Counted from the stretch's first letter, positions 35,555 to 44,381 are shown. The stretch is DNA of 64,000 nucleotides from Salinivirgaceae bacterium (GCA_017527435.1 JAFXQB010000001.1:602845-666844), one strand, 5' to 3'. Notes: generated by a model from the sequence alone, not told the origin. Made by a program: numbers and translations.

Positions 35555-35585
35555 CAAATGTAAATTAAAACTTTGATAATGCAAA
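35555..35585 (-). promoter_or_regulatory. promoter of the RiPP operon
   Basis: TTTG (35585-35582), 19 bp, TACATTTG (35562-35555) on the minus strand. A start near 35548 leaves a leader of about 105 nt before the precursor ATG. The element lies in the region shared with the divergent regulator gene. Confidence 0.65.
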
Positions 35586-35663
35586 GTATTTTCTTACAAA
35601 AGGAAGAATTATTCTTTCAATAAGGGCCGGTATTTTGTGTAATTGCCTATAAATTGGTGAATT

Positions 35664-35954
35664 ATGAATAAGAGCAATATCCATATAGGCAATTTGGTTA
35701 AAAACTATGTAAAAGAAAACCATATCAACAGTGCCGAGCTTGCAAGAAAAATCGGGAAAACGCGTCAAAATATTTACGACCTTTATAAGCGCGATGACAT
35801 TGAAGTAAAATTACTTCTTGCAATTTCCGATGCCCTTGGTCATAATTTCATCAACGACATCTGCACGCCGCAGCCTGCAACACAATCATCGGTTGACGAT
35901 GTAATGGACGCGCTGAAACAATTAGTGAAAGAGAAAATTGGCAATCAGGCTTAA
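35664..35954 (+). CDS. XRE-type helix-turn-helix regulator
   Basis: A 96-residue protein. Residues ~8-62 form an HTH_3/XRE domain: IGNLVKNYVKENHINSAELA with the turn ARKIGKTRQNIYDLYKRDDI, then LLLAISDALGHNF. A polar linker and a short C-terminal helix follow (VDDVMDALKQLVKEKIGNQA, possibly for dimerisation). It is transcribed away from the precursor gene, with 223 bp between them containing the operon promoter. This suggests it controls the cluster; that is inference from position. It converges with btuF. Confidence 0.8.
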   Translation: MNKSNIHIGNLVKNYVKENHINSAELARKIGKTRQNIYDLYKRDDIEVKLLLAISDALGHNFINDICTPQPATQSSVDDVMDALKQLVKEKIGNQA

Positions 35955-36035
35955 TTAATTGCCAATCAAATACGCTCAACCGCGTAGCACATAACTTTCT
36001 AAACTTCTAAACATCTCACCTTCTTAACCTTTCTC

Positions 36036-37151
36036 TCACTTCAACGGCGAGAAGTACCTCATCTCATAATCCGGCAGCAATTCTGGGTGAAAAATCCTTA
36101 CCAAATCGCGCAGGAACCAGTCGGGGCGGAACGGAACTTCGTCATAATAAGGCACATAATCGGTGTTGCAGCCGTAGATTTTACGATTGCTGAAAGGCGA
36201 GAATTTGGTGTAAAGGTCGTTTTCGGCGGCAAGCGCGGTGTAGGTGTAATCGGTGGCGCGGTTGTACTTAAACAGCCAGAAATCAGCGTTGTTGGCGCGT
36301 TCAAACACCGTCTCGAAGGCCAACGGAACGGCGCCCGATTTTTTGAAATCGGCAAACAGGTAATTGGCGCCGGCATCGGTGTAGAAACGGCCTGTGGTGC
36401 TGCATCCGCCGGGCACGTACCAGGCGGCGCCGGTTTTCAGGTCGGTGAGCAGGGTTGGGCGGGTGGTTGTCTGCAAGGCCGAGTCGCGCAGCGAGCAATA
36501 GTTGCGTTCAACCACGCTGAAAAGGCTGTCGGCCACATCGGCGTGACCAAAAAGCAGACCGTAGAAGCGCATCCATTCGGCGCAAGCCAATGGCGAAACT
36601 TCCATATAATCAGCACATTCCACAATCGGGATACCCATTTTTTCAATCGGGCCGTAGCCGCCATTCTCGAACGGCGACAGCAGCACAGCGTCGGGGTGCA
36701 TTTCGGCCACTCGCTCAATGTCGGGGCTCATAGCGTTGCCCGCGTCAACAATCTGCCCGTCGGCAATGCGCTGACGCACAATGGGTTGCTGCAGATATTC
36801 GGCATCGCAAACGCCTGCAATCTGATTGAGTGCGCCCAAACCCACAAGCAGCCCCGTGTGCACCGACGTGTAAACCAATGCGCGGCGCAACGGCGTGCGG
36901 ACAAGCGTTCCTGCGGGCAGCGAGTGCGGCAGAGCCGAATCGGCGGGCACAAGCACGTAGGCGTGCAGCAGCCGCGCGGTGTCCCACGGATTGCGCAATT
37001 CAACAACAATGCAACTGTCCAACTGGCTTATTTTCAGGTTGGTGGCATATTTAAAGCGCAATGGTTCGCCGCCAACAGTCAGGGGCTGATTACGGCACGA
37101 TTGCAGCCATAAACCGCAAATGACTGATAATATGAAAATTAGTCTATTCAA
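36036..37151 (-). CDS. btuF: cobalamin ABC transporter substrate-binding lipoprotein
   Basis: A periplasmic-binding-protein-like lipoprotein of 371 residues. From a TTG at 37151 the product begins (M)NRLIFILSVICGLWLQSC, a lipobox-type signal ending at the acylated Cys. Type III binding-protein features follow: YTSVHTGLLVGLGALNQIAG, DAGNAMSPDIERVAEMHPDA, LLSPFENGGYGPIEKMGIPI and a helical backbone into the second lobe. No ATG exists in frame before the signal. The longer frame up to 37208 would translate the terminator hairpin that follows btuG, so I reject it. Third gene of the riboswitch-led locus btuB-btuG-btuF. Confidence 0.85.
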   Translation of the reverse strand: MNRLIFILSVICGLWLQSCRNQPLTVGGEPLRFKYATNLKISQLDSCIVVELRNPWDTARLLHAYVLVPADSALPHSLPAGTLVRTPLRRALVYTSVHTGLLVGLGALNQIAGVCDAEYLQQPIVRQRIADGQIVDAGNAMSPDIERVAEMHPDAVLLSPFENGGYGPIEKMGIPIVECADYMEVSPLACAEWMRFYGLLFGHADVADSLFSVVERNYCSLRDSALQTTTRPTLLTDLKTGAAWYVPGGCSTTGRFYTDAGANYLFADFKKSGAVPLAFETVFERANNADFWLFKYNRATDYTYTALAAENDLYTKFSPFSNRKIYGCNTDYVPYYDEVPFRPDWFLRDLVRIFHPELLPDYEMRYFSPLK

Positions 37152-37161
37152 ATTATTAAAA

Positions 37162-37195
37162 GATTTAAAAAGTGGATGCGCAAGCGCATCCACCT
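37162..37195 (-). terminator. intrinsic terminator between btuG and btuF
   Basis: Minus-strand GTGGATGCG-CTTG-CGCATCCAC is a perfect nine-pair stem followed by TTTTTAAATCTTTT. It lies 15 bp after the btuG stop and would make btuF expression depend on read-through. Confidence 0.8.
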
Positions 37196-37208
37196 TCTTG
37201 TAAAACAA

Positions 37209-38282
37209 CTATTTAACGAAAGCGGCGTGGTTAGGACTGATGCCGCTTGTCTCAAATTTCGTGATAAATTTTCCGTCATTGCCGAAACGATAGATTACAC
37301 CGTTGGTTGCGTAGTCGGTCGTTCCGATATAGAAATCGCCGTTATCCGGGTCAATTTCAAACAGATAAACGGCCGCGGCTGACAGTTCTGGTGTCGATGT
37401 CAAATCAAACGGACTTGCATCAGAGCCTTTTTTGACAAACGATGTAACTGTTTTAGTATTAGGATAATCCGTGTAATCAGTAAATGATTTTACATAATAC
37501 AGATTAATGCCGTCAGTTGCCAATTTTGAACCATCATCGAATTTTTTTACGGCTTTTGAAGAGGGGTTGACTTCCATTATTTCTTGTGTCCAAGTCGCTG
37601 TGTCATAGTGTATAACGTACAGATTTTCGCCTACAGACAAAACATTTGTCGGGTCGAGAGCGACCGTGATTTTCTCCTTCAAAGAGAATGCAGCCAAATC
37701 GACAACCGCCAGTGTGCTGTCGTAAGCGACGTATGAGTCGCCAGCAATCGCCGCATACAGCGAGTTGCCGTTAATGCAGATTTCCTCGGGATGCGTGCCG
37801 ACTTCAACCGAACCAATTGATGTGGCAATTGTAGTCGTATCGAACTTCATAACCTTGCCGCCATAAGTCGAAACGTAGATAAATCCGTCTTTTGCAGCAA
37901 GATAGCGCGGCTGACCTTCTTCGGCTGTAAATTCGTGTTTCTCAACAATTTTGCCTTTTGTGTCGAGTTTTGCAAGATAGTTCGAGCCCCAAACGCTAAC
38001 ATAAATGCGATTGCCATAGGCGATTAAATCCTGGCCGGTGTCGCCCAGACCTTGTCCGTTTGCTGCGGCAAAAATCTTTGATTGATAGGTATTTTCACCG
38101 TCAGGATAGTACACATCAAGTGTTGAATTGTTGCCATTCCACGAACCTTCGTTTAGGATGTAAACTCGCTTTTCGCTTTTCACTTCCGGTTTTTCGTCAT
38201 CGTTGTTCTTGTCGCACGATACAAACACTGTTGTTGCGCCTAACACGCACAAACTCAAAATTTTAACAAACTGTTTTTTCAT
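37209..38282 (-). CDS. btuG: surface B12-capturing beta-propeller lipoprotein
   Basis: A 357-residue lipoprotein (MKKQFVKILSLCVLGATTVF to VSC, acylated Cys23). The acidic DKNNDDEKPE after the lipid anchor is the type of signal that sends Bacteroidota lipoproteins to the cell surface. The body is a YncE-like (DUF5074) seven-bladed propeller with regular repeats such as NRIYVSVWGSNYLAKLDTKG, GFIYVSTYGGKVMKFDTTT and NSLYAAIAGDSYVAYDSTLA. In Bacteroides thetaiotaomicron the homologous BtuG2 binds cobalamin very tightly and passes it to BtuB. The same position, 22 bp after btuB on a riboswitch-led transcript, supports that role here. Confidence 0.9.
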   Translation of the reverse strand: MKKQFVKILSLCVLGATTVFVSCDKNNDDEKPEVKSEKRVYILNEGSWNGNNSTLDVYYPDGENTYQSKIFAAANGQGLGDTGQDLIAYGNRIYVSVWGSNYLAKLDTKGKIVEKHEFTAEEGQPRYLAAKDGFIYVSTYGGKVMKFDTTTIATSIGSVEVGTHPEEICINGNSLYAAIAGDSYVAYDSTLAVVDLAAFSLKEKITVALDPTNVLSVGENLYVIHYDTATWTQEIMEVNPSSKAVKKFDDGSKLATDGINLYYVKSFTDYTDYPNTKTVTSFVKKGSDASPFDLTSTPELSAAAVYLFEIDPDNGDFYIGTTDYATNGVIYRFGNDGKFITKFETSGISPNHAAFVK

Positions 38283-38304
38283 TTTTTAATGATTTAAAGT
38301 TAAA

Positions 38305-40254
38305 CTATAAAGTAAAATTCACTTGCAATTGAAATTGTCGGCCCGGCATTGGGTAGTATTTTATTACACTATATTGATTATCAGTTATGTTCAAGCACGA
38401 CAGACTGGCAGTCAACTGGCTTCCGCCGATATTAAAACTCCATGTTGCCGTGGCCGAAAATTCAGCGTAGGGTTCAATCTCGTTGTCGGGGATGTTGTAC
38501 TCCAAAAAATAGCGCTTGCCCGACACTATGGTTGTTGCTGATAATGAGTATTTTCCGAATGTCGCAACCGCCGCCGCCTTGCCCGAATGCAAAGGTGTGT
38601 ACGGAATTTGCGATTTGTAAAGTTTTGAGTTACTGTCGGTTACGTCAATGGCTTTTTGATACGAATAGTTGGCCGTCAGTTTCAACTTTACCGCCGCCAC
38701 ACTGAACTCGGTTCCGGCTGCCACATCGGCACCTAAAATATTGACTTCTCCGTAGTTAGCCATCTTCCAAACATACAGTGTCGGAATTGCAACTATCTTG
38801 TTTTCAACATTGTTTGCATAGAAATCGGCTGAAAAATCGAATTTGCTGGTGCCGAAATCAAAACCCACATTCAACTCGCGAGCTTCTTCGGGTTTCAAGC
38901 CCGTGGTTCCTAACGTTGTGTAATACAACTCGTTAAACGTTGGTATGCGGTAGGTCGCCTTTGCCATTGCGCGAACGGTTACCCGATTGCTGCTCCACTT
39001 CAGGCTGAACGCAGGTGTGAGCCGTTTTAGGTCGTCGGGGCGCTTGCCGAACTCCACCTTCTCGCTTGCGTGCCGCGCCACAAGTGTTGCCGTGGCCTCG
39101 AATCGTTGCAAGGACGCACGCACGTTCAGCGCCGACAGAAGCGTCAGGCGGCGCGGTTGCGGATTGTCTTTTATATCGCTTTCAAGTGTGTTGTAAACCA
39201 CATCGCCCGCGAGCGACACTGAAACCGGCCGCCAACTCCACAGCCCGGCCATCGAGAAGTAACCCTCGTGCTGCGTGTTCAGTTCAACGTATCGGCCACC
39301 GGTGTACTTGACATTTGTGTCCTCGTAGCGGTTCCACGAGCAGTTGTATTTTGCTTGAAATCTGAGCATTAGGTTGTCGTGCAGACGCAAACGGCAATCG
39401 TTTTGCACAAAAAAGTTTTTGTCGGCAAGGCGCTCTTTCGCTTGCTGATAATAGAAAATTACCGCCCCCGGCAAGCCGCGTTCAGAGTAGAATCCGTAGG
39501 CCTTCAGGTGGTTTTGGAACCGGCCGCTGTCGGCGGTTGAAAGGTTGATTTCGGCGCGGGCGGAACGGATGTCGGAATTTTGGCGTCGGCCGTGCTCGGT
39601 GGTGTCGACGTTGGGCAGCGAGTAGGAATAATCGCCGCGGCTGCGCATAAACTGCGCCGTGCCCGAGAGCGTTGAGTGGCGCACACTTCGCGTGGCTTCA
39701 ACCTGTGCGTCGAAGTAACCGAACGATCCGCCTTTGAGTTGTGCGCGCGCGTCAGTCTGCCTTTCGATAAAATTGGGCTTACGCGTTGATATTGAGAGCA
39801 TTGCCGCTTGTGCGAAGGCACTGGCTGGTTGCAGAAGGCCGTCGGGCTGACCGATGGTGAGAGTTATGGTCTCGATGCTCCCGATGCTGAACCGACCAAT
39901 ATCGACGGGGCCGGCCTGGCAGTCGCTAACAGCAACGCCATCGTAACTCACAGCCGTGTGCGCCGCGCCCAAACCGCGTACTGACACGGTTTTCAGGCCG
40001 CCAACGCCACCGTAATCCTTCACGTTGGTTCCGCTGAATCGCCGCACGGCATCGGCCAGATTCTGCACGCCAAGTTGCTGAATCTCAATGGCTGACATTG
40101 TCTGCGTAGGCATAGCCTGACGTTTCTGCGTATGTGCCTCCACATCAACAGCCTCCACATCGCGATGGATGGTGCTGTCGCTTTGCGCGAACAACGGCAC
40201 AGCCCACAGCAAAGCATTCGCCATAACTGCGAAACTCACGGTTAATAACCTCAT
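38305..40254 (-). CDS. btuB: TonB-dependent cobalamin receptor
   Basis: A 649-residue outer-membrane transporter. The signal peptide ends at LLWAVPLFAQ. The TonB box region is followed by a plug domain (MSAIEIQQLGVQNLADAVRR, VKDYGGVGGLKTVSVRGLGA, IETITLTIGQP) and a 22-strand barrel. The C-terminal strand is QFQLQVNFTL. The length is typical of BtuB-like receptors rather than SusC-like ones, and there is no carboxypeptidase-like N-terminal extension. A complete cobalamin riboswitch precedes it, which fixes the substrate better than the protein sequence does. Confidence 0.93.
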   Translation of the reverse strand: MRLLTVSFAVMANALLWAVPLFAQSDSTIHRDVEAVDVEAHTQKRQAMPTQTMSAIEIQQLGVQNLADAVRRFSGTNVKDYGGVGGLKTVSVRGLGAAHTAVSYDGVAVSDCQAGPVDIGRFSIGSIETITLTIGQPDGLLQPASAFAQAAMLSISTRKPNFIERQTDARAQLKGGSFGYFDAQVEATRSVRHSTLSGTAQFMRSRGDYSYSLPNVDTTEHGRRQNSDIRSARAEINLSTADSGRFQNHLKAYGFYSERGLPGAVIFYYQQAKERLADKNFFVQNDCRLRLHDNLMLRFQAKYNCSWNRYEDTNVKYTGGRYVELNTQHEGYFSMAGLWSWRPVSVSLAGDVVYNTLESDIKDNPQPRRLTLLSALNVRASLQRFEATATLVARHASEKVEFGKRPDDLKRLTPAFSLKWSSNRVTVRAMAKATYRIPTFNELYYTTLGTTGLKPEEARELNVGFDFGTSKFDFSADFYANNVENKIVAIPTLYVWKMANYGEVNILGADVAAGTEFSVAAVKLKLTANYSYQKAIDVTDSNSKLYKSQIPYTPLHSGKAAAVATFGKYSLSATTIVSGKRYFLEYNIPDNEIEPYAEFSATATWSFNIGGSQLTASLSCLNITDNQYSVIKYYPMPGRQFQLQVNFTL

Positions 40255-40299
40255 AATTAATTAAATCACCTGCCGACGGTTCTTTCCTCGAAGCCTTTC

Positions 40300-40475
40300 G
40301 GCGAAACGTTTTGCAGGTCTTCTGGCTCATCTCAGGCGGTTCGCCTTCCCGTCCCTTCGGACAGTGGCAGTGAGTGTTTGAACCGCCCTTTGGCGAGATT
40401 TACAGCTGCGGGACAGCTCCGGGTTCGCACCGGATTCCCTTTTAATGCCGGATGCGGAACCGCAGGCGGCAACAA
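40300..40475 (-). promoter_or_regulatory. cobalamin (adenosylcobalamin) riboswitch
   Basis: Read on the minus strand, the leader contains the conserved core AAAAGGGAATCCGGTGCGAA, then GGAGCTGTCCCGCAGCTGTA. GCCACTGTCC with the partner GGGACGGGAAGGCG follows, and the B12 box AGCCAGAAGACCTGC lies at 40327-40313. All paired elements of the class are present. The box is followed by about 60 nt before the btuB ATG and no T-rich terminator, so control is probably at translation. High cobalamin would lower btuB-btuG expression. Confidence 0.96.
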
Positions 40476-40482
40476 AACGGGG

Positions 40483-40490
40483 CAAAGATA
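40483..40490 (-). promoter_or_regulatory. -7 element upstream of the cobalamin riboswitch
   Basis: TATCTTTG on the minus strand, just upstream of the riboswitch 5' end. The -33 element is unclear. Confidence 0.5.
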
Positions 40491-40570
40491 AAAAACGCAA
40501 ACAACTAATACTAACACCAATAACAATAAAAGTACCCATATCCGTGCATTGTCTGGCGTCGGTTGCCCAC

Positions 40571-40605
40571 AAAAAAAGGACCGCCCGAATCACTTCGAAC
40601 GGTCC
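40571..40605 (-). terminator. terminator of TonB-dependent receptor copy 1
   Basis: Minus-strand GGACCGTTCGAA / TTCGGGCGGTCC followed by seven T residues, 30 bp after the receptor stop. Confidence 0.85.
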
Positions 40606-40633
40606 CCACAACAAAACTATTAACACTCAAATA

Positions 40634-43600
40634 TTAGAATCCGAAGCTTACACCTACAGAGTAGATTCCACCAATCTTATCGCCGTAGGGGAACTCACGC
40701 TGCTCTGTGTTGAGCAGGTTGTGTGCGTTCAGGTAAACCTCAATGCCATCGGCAGGTTTGTAACCCATCTTCAGGCTGACGGTGAAACGGTCGTCAAGTT
40801 TCTCGGTGCTATACTTGGTTGCGTAGGTGCGCTTGCCAATGTAGTTACCATAGGCCGTGATGTCGAACTTCGGTGTTGGCTTGTAGATAAGGCCAAGCAT
40901 GCCGTAGAACGACGGTGTTGCCTTGTGAACGTGACCATTCTCAAGCTTATCTTCGTAAGGTTTCGAGTTACCGAAGTAGAATAGGCCATTCTGGCTGTAG
41001 GTGCCATACTCGAGCATGTAGTACGAAGCATAATCCTGCGGATCATCACTAGCACGAAGTTTTGCTTTCATTTCTGCTTTGCCGGCATCGTCAAGTGCGG
41101 CATATTCGGTTTGCAGAGCCTCAACATTGTCAATGTCGGTTACGGCACGCTGCAAATTACCTTGATATTCCATAAGATAAGCCATAAACTTATCTGGGTC
41201 AGACAGGAATGTATTCTGATCTGCGTCAGTGAATACTCCTCTATCAATAAGATTCATAATGGCATCGTACTGAATGTCATAAGTCAAATCAGGAACGCGG
41301 GTAATCATACCGAAAATCTGTCCCAACTGTCCAAGAACCTCAGCGTTCTGGTTATAGACATAGTAGTTATCGATGGTGGTTTTCTGAATGTTGGCGTTCA
41401 CTTTGGCAATCAACTTCTTCGAGATAATCCAGTCAACATTCACGCCAAAGCCCATCTGCTTGACCTTGTATGGCAGTTCGCTGTACTTGATTGACGATAC
41501 AACGCCTGACATACCCATAAATTTGGTAAGTACCGTCATATCCAGATTACCTTCTTTAAGGCCATTCAAACCGCCAAGATTAGATGTATCCGTCATGAAG
41601 CCAAGTATGCCTTCACCAGCTTGCATACCTGGTATGCTGATTTGGCCAGTAGGCATAACAACCGATGAACGGTTGGCCTTGAGTGCGCCAAAATCCTCAC
41701 TCTGAGAGTAATAAAGCTCGGCATCGACAAGTATTCTCTCTGTGGGACGCCAGCGGTAACCGAACTCAACGTTCTGAGTTTTTGCCAGCGGCGCATTCTT
41801 ATCGGCGTCGAAGTAGATTGTGTCAGGCGGCATCATACCGTCGCGGTGCCATGTGTATTTGGTGTTCGAGTTAACGAAGTTGGCCGAACGCATAGCTGTG
41901 CTGAACGATGCGCGCACAAGGTTGTTGTCGTTAATCAGATAGTTGGCACCCACTTGGTACGACGGGTTCCACTTGTCGGGAATGTTGGTCTTGTCGAAAC
42001 GAGCGGCACCAATCACACGGAAGTTGCCAATATGGAAGTCGGCACGAAGACTCGGTGCAATGTCGCTCAATTCAGCTTTGTTGCCATCGAAATAGCCGGT
42101 CAGGTGCACAGGGTTTGCCGATTTGTAATCGTGGTCATGATATGTCCATGAATAATCGGTAATACCACTCCAATCTTCATATCTATTCGTGAAATCAGGA
42201 ATCTGGTCAACAAAGTTTACATAGTTGTACGAAACGCCCGGCACAACGTCCAACATATCGCCAAGCTTAAGATCGTACTCGGCGCTGGCCTGGAAATTGT
42301 GAGCAAAAGTCTTAAAGCCCGGCGCACCTTTCATGTAGTCTTGCGGGCCACCCATATAGTTGACATTCAGCGACAAGCCCTTAACATAAGCGTTCAAATT
42401 GGCATATCCGGTTTTGAACACACGCTCAGAAATTGAAACTGGCAACTCACCAACGGGGCTGGTTGCAGCGCGCGACTGCTGATAGCCAACTGAAAGATCG
42501 AAGGTGATGTCGTCAGCCGGACGATACGACAGGTATGAGTTGAAGCCGTACGATTTGCGTGACAAACCTGGGTCGTCATACATATTGCTGACTTGAAGCT
42601 CTCTCTCCATGCAATCGTACAAATCGTATGGCAAGCCTTCAGCCAAACCTTTAAGGAATGCCGCCACTGTTGCTTCAGAAGCCTGGTCTGTGCCATAATC
42701 GGCTTTGAATCCTTCAGGATCACTTGCAGCCTTCATCATTTGTAATTGAAGGATACTTGCCTTTAACTCATCGGGAACCTCACCGGCAATTGCACCAAAA
42801 GTGAAAGCTTGTTTCAGGTTCTCCAAATCGGTCATTCTGTAATATCCACCTTCCGATGCATCGAAGAGTTTGATTTTCGATGGGTCGTATATCACATTGC
42901 CATTCGCATCTCTGCCAACTGCACCATAAACATAATAGCCCATCAAGTTTTGGTCCATTCCATGTTTCTGCTGAATCAAGGCTTTGTCTTCGTCAGTCAT
43001 TTTTGAATAGAAAAGACCTTGTGTCGGGTAAACATAAAGGTCGTTGGTGTTGCGGCGGCGGTATTGCAAGTTGGCTGTAACGCCCACACTCAACTTCTTG
43101 TTGATGTTCTTGCGGAAGGCCACATCACCATAGTAGTTCTCATGAGTACCCATTGTCAGGTTGCCCTGAAGCTCCTTTGAATTCTCACCCGGTTTCTCAG
43201 TGATGATGTTGATAACACCCATCATGGCGTTGGGGCCGTAGAGTGCGGCATTGGCACCGCGCACAACCTCAATACGCTCAATATCCTCGATGCCGATTGG
43301 CAGAAGGTCAAAGTTGACATCACCGGTTGCGTAGTTGTGCGCAATGCGGTTGTCAATCATCAGCAAGGTGTTGGCGTTCTCAGTGTAGAGCATCATCTGG
43401 TTGTCAGGGATGTTGTTCAAGCCGCGGATGTGCACGTCGTACATACCGTTGGTTTTCTCCTGAACAATCATGCCCGGAATCAGACGCAAAGCTTCCTCGA
43501 TTGTTGTGATGCCATACGAGCGAATCTCGGCTTTGGTGATAACCGTTGATGACAGCGGTGATTTGAATGAGTCCTCAGCCTTCTTCGATGCCGATGACAC

Positions 43601-43813
43601 GCTCTTGTTCATAATCATGGCGAACAGTTCGTCCATCGAAACGCCCATCACATCAGCCAGATGAAGCACGTCTTCAAACGGCATCTCAAGCAGCTCGTCG
43701 TACGAGAGTTTCATGATGTCGTCCTTGGTCATCGACGACACATCTTTGGTTTGCGCGAATATTTGGCATACCATTGCCAACAGGAATGTTGCGCATAATA
43801 TCAGTTTCTTCAT
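40634..43813 (-). CDS. large TonB-dependent receptor, copy 1 of a tandem pair
   Basis: A 1059-residue receptor. The signal peptide (MKKLILCATFLLAMVCQIFA) is followed by an unusual ~60-residue helical, acidic extension (DDIMKLSYDELLEMPFEDVL, GVSMDELFAMIMNKSVSSAS). The plug (TVITKAEIRSYGITTIEEAL, IRGLNNIPDNQMMLYTENAN, DIERIEVVRGANAALYGPNA) and a large barrel ending YSVGVSFGF complete it. It has no SusC-type carboxypeptidase-like domain and no partner SusD. The gene lies 26 bp after a YfiR-family gene. Extension, plug and barrel ends are almost identical to copy 2; the middle and late loops differ. Substrate unknown. Confidence 0.9.
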   Translation of the reverse strand: MKKLILCATFLLAMVCQIFAQTKDVSSMTKDDIMKLSYDELLEMPFEDVLHLADVMGVSMDELFAMIMNKSVSSASKKAEDSFKSPLSSTVITKAEIRSYGITTIEEALRLIPGMIVQEKTNGMYDVHIRGLNNIPDNQMMLYTENANTLLMIDNRIAHNYATGDVNFDLLPIGIEDIERIEVVRGANAALYGPNAMMGVINIITEKPGENSKELQGNLTMGTHENYYGDVAFRKNINKKLSVGVTANLQYRRRNTNDLYVYPTQGLFYSKMTDEDKALIQQKHGMDQNLMGYYVYGAVGRDANGNVIYDPSKIKLFDASEGGYYRMTDLENLKQAFTFGAIAGEVPDELKASILQLQMMKAASDPEGFKADYGTDQASEATVAAFLKGLAEGLPYDLYDCMERELQVSNMYDDPGLSRKSYGFNSYLSYRPADDITFDLSVGYQQSRAATSPVGELPVSISERVFKTGYANLNAYVKGLSLNVNYMGGPQDYMKGAPGFKTFAHNFQASAEYDLKLGDMLDVVPGVSYNYVNFVDQIPDFTNRYEDWSGITDYSWTYHDHDYKSANPVHLTGYFDGNKAELSDIAPSLRADFHIGNFRVIGAARFDKTNIPDKWNPSYQVGANYLINDNNLVRASFSTAMRSANFVNSNTKYTWHRDGMMPPDTIYFDADKNAPLAKTQNVEFGYRWRPTERILVDAELYYSQSEDFGALKANRSSVVMPTGQISIPGMQAGEGILGFMTDTSNLGGLNGLKEGNLDMTVLTKFMGMSGVVSSIKYSELPYKVKQMGFGVNVDWIISKKLIAKVNANIQKTTIDNYYVYNQNAEVLGQLGQIFGMITRVPDLTYDIQYDAIMNLIDRGVFTDADQNTFLSDPDKFMAYLMEYQGNLQRAVTDIDNVEALQTEYAALDDAGKAEMKAKLRASDDPQDYASYYMLEYGTYSQNGLFYFGNSKPYEDKLENGHVHKATPSFYGMLGLIYKPTPKFDITAYGNYIGKRTYATKYSTEKLDDRFTVSLKMGYKPADGIEVYLNAHNLLNTEQREFPYGDKIGGIYSVGVSFGF

Positions 43814-43839
43814 TTTCGTAAATTATTAGATTAGAGTTG

Positions 43840-44346
43840 TTAATTGACAGCGACGCCCAGCGCCATAAGCTGTGATGACACCTTGACACCAAACTCGTTC
43901 AAGTGATTCTGGTTGACTTCAAAACTCTGCTTACCATCTTTCTTGATGTAGTTGATTCCCGAAGTCGATTGAGCAAGACCGGGTTTGTCGGTAATGAGCA
44001 CCACACCTTTGCCTTTCACCTTGCCGGCGATGTCTGCGGCGTCAGCCGACTTGCTTTCTGCCACATACACAATGTGCATTTTGGTGACCTCGTCGCTTGC
44101 GCTAATCTCCTTGATTTTGATTGCCTGTGAGCCAACGGTTTTGCGTTGCGCAATGGCATTCAGCTCACCCACAATGGCCGGGCTACCGATTACACCAATC
44201 ACAAAATCGCCCGACTGCTTGTTCTGCGGCCACTCAATGTACTTCGTAAAGTTGTACATGAAAAGTGCCTTGAACTTCTCGTCTTGAGCCTTCGAACTGA
44301 AGCACAGGGCGATAAGTCCCAAAATAACTAATGTGCTTTTCTTCAT
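43840..44346 (-). CDS. YfiR-family (DUF4154) periplasmic protein, copy 1
   Basis: A 168-residue secreted protein. The signal peptide MKKSTLVILGLIALCFSSKA is followed by the YfiR/DUF4154 fold: KFKALFMYNFTKYIEWPQNK, DFVIGVIGSPAIVGELNAIA, IVYVAESKSADAADIAGKVK, GVVLITDKPGLAQSTSGINY and VNQNHLNEFGVKVSSQL. In Pseudomonas YfiR restrains a diguanylate cyclase from the periplasm. In Bacteroidota the family usually sits beside a TonB-dependent receptor as here, so sensing or relay linked to the receptor is plausible. A TATATTTG box at 44381-44374 precedes it. Confidence 0.88.
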   Translation of the reverse strand: MKKSTLVILGLIALCFSSKAQDEKFKALFMYNFTKYIEWPQNKQSGDFVIGVIGSPAIVGELNAIAQRKTVGSQAIKIKEISASDEVTKMHIVYVAESKSADAADIAGKVKGKGVVLITDKPGLAQSTSGINYIKKDGKQSFEVNQNHLNEFGVKVSSQLMALGVAVN

Positions 44347-44373
44347 ATCAATAGTTTTAAAAATTAAAGTTCA

Positions 44374-44381
44374 CAAATATA
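44374..44381 (-). promoter_or_regulatory. -7 element of YfiR-receptor pair 1
   Basis: TATATTTG on the minus strand, 27 bp before the ATG. No clear -33. Confidence 0.5.

Noticed and set aside
27609..36035. Attachment sites or target-site duplications flanking the peptide cluster
   Set aside because: Both junction regions (27609-27720 and 35955-36035) were compared by eye. Only short AT-rich similarity was seen, with no direct repeat that can be told from chance, and no integrase or transposase gene lies in the cluster.
36087..37112. Open 341-codon plus-strand frame
   Set aside because: It is antisense to btuF, has no promoter or signal, and its composition reflects the codon pattern of the opposite strand.
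40300..40475. Terminator within the cobalamin riboswitch expression platform
   Set aside because: No stem followed by a T tract lies between the B12 box and the btuB ATG, so control at translation is the simpler reading.
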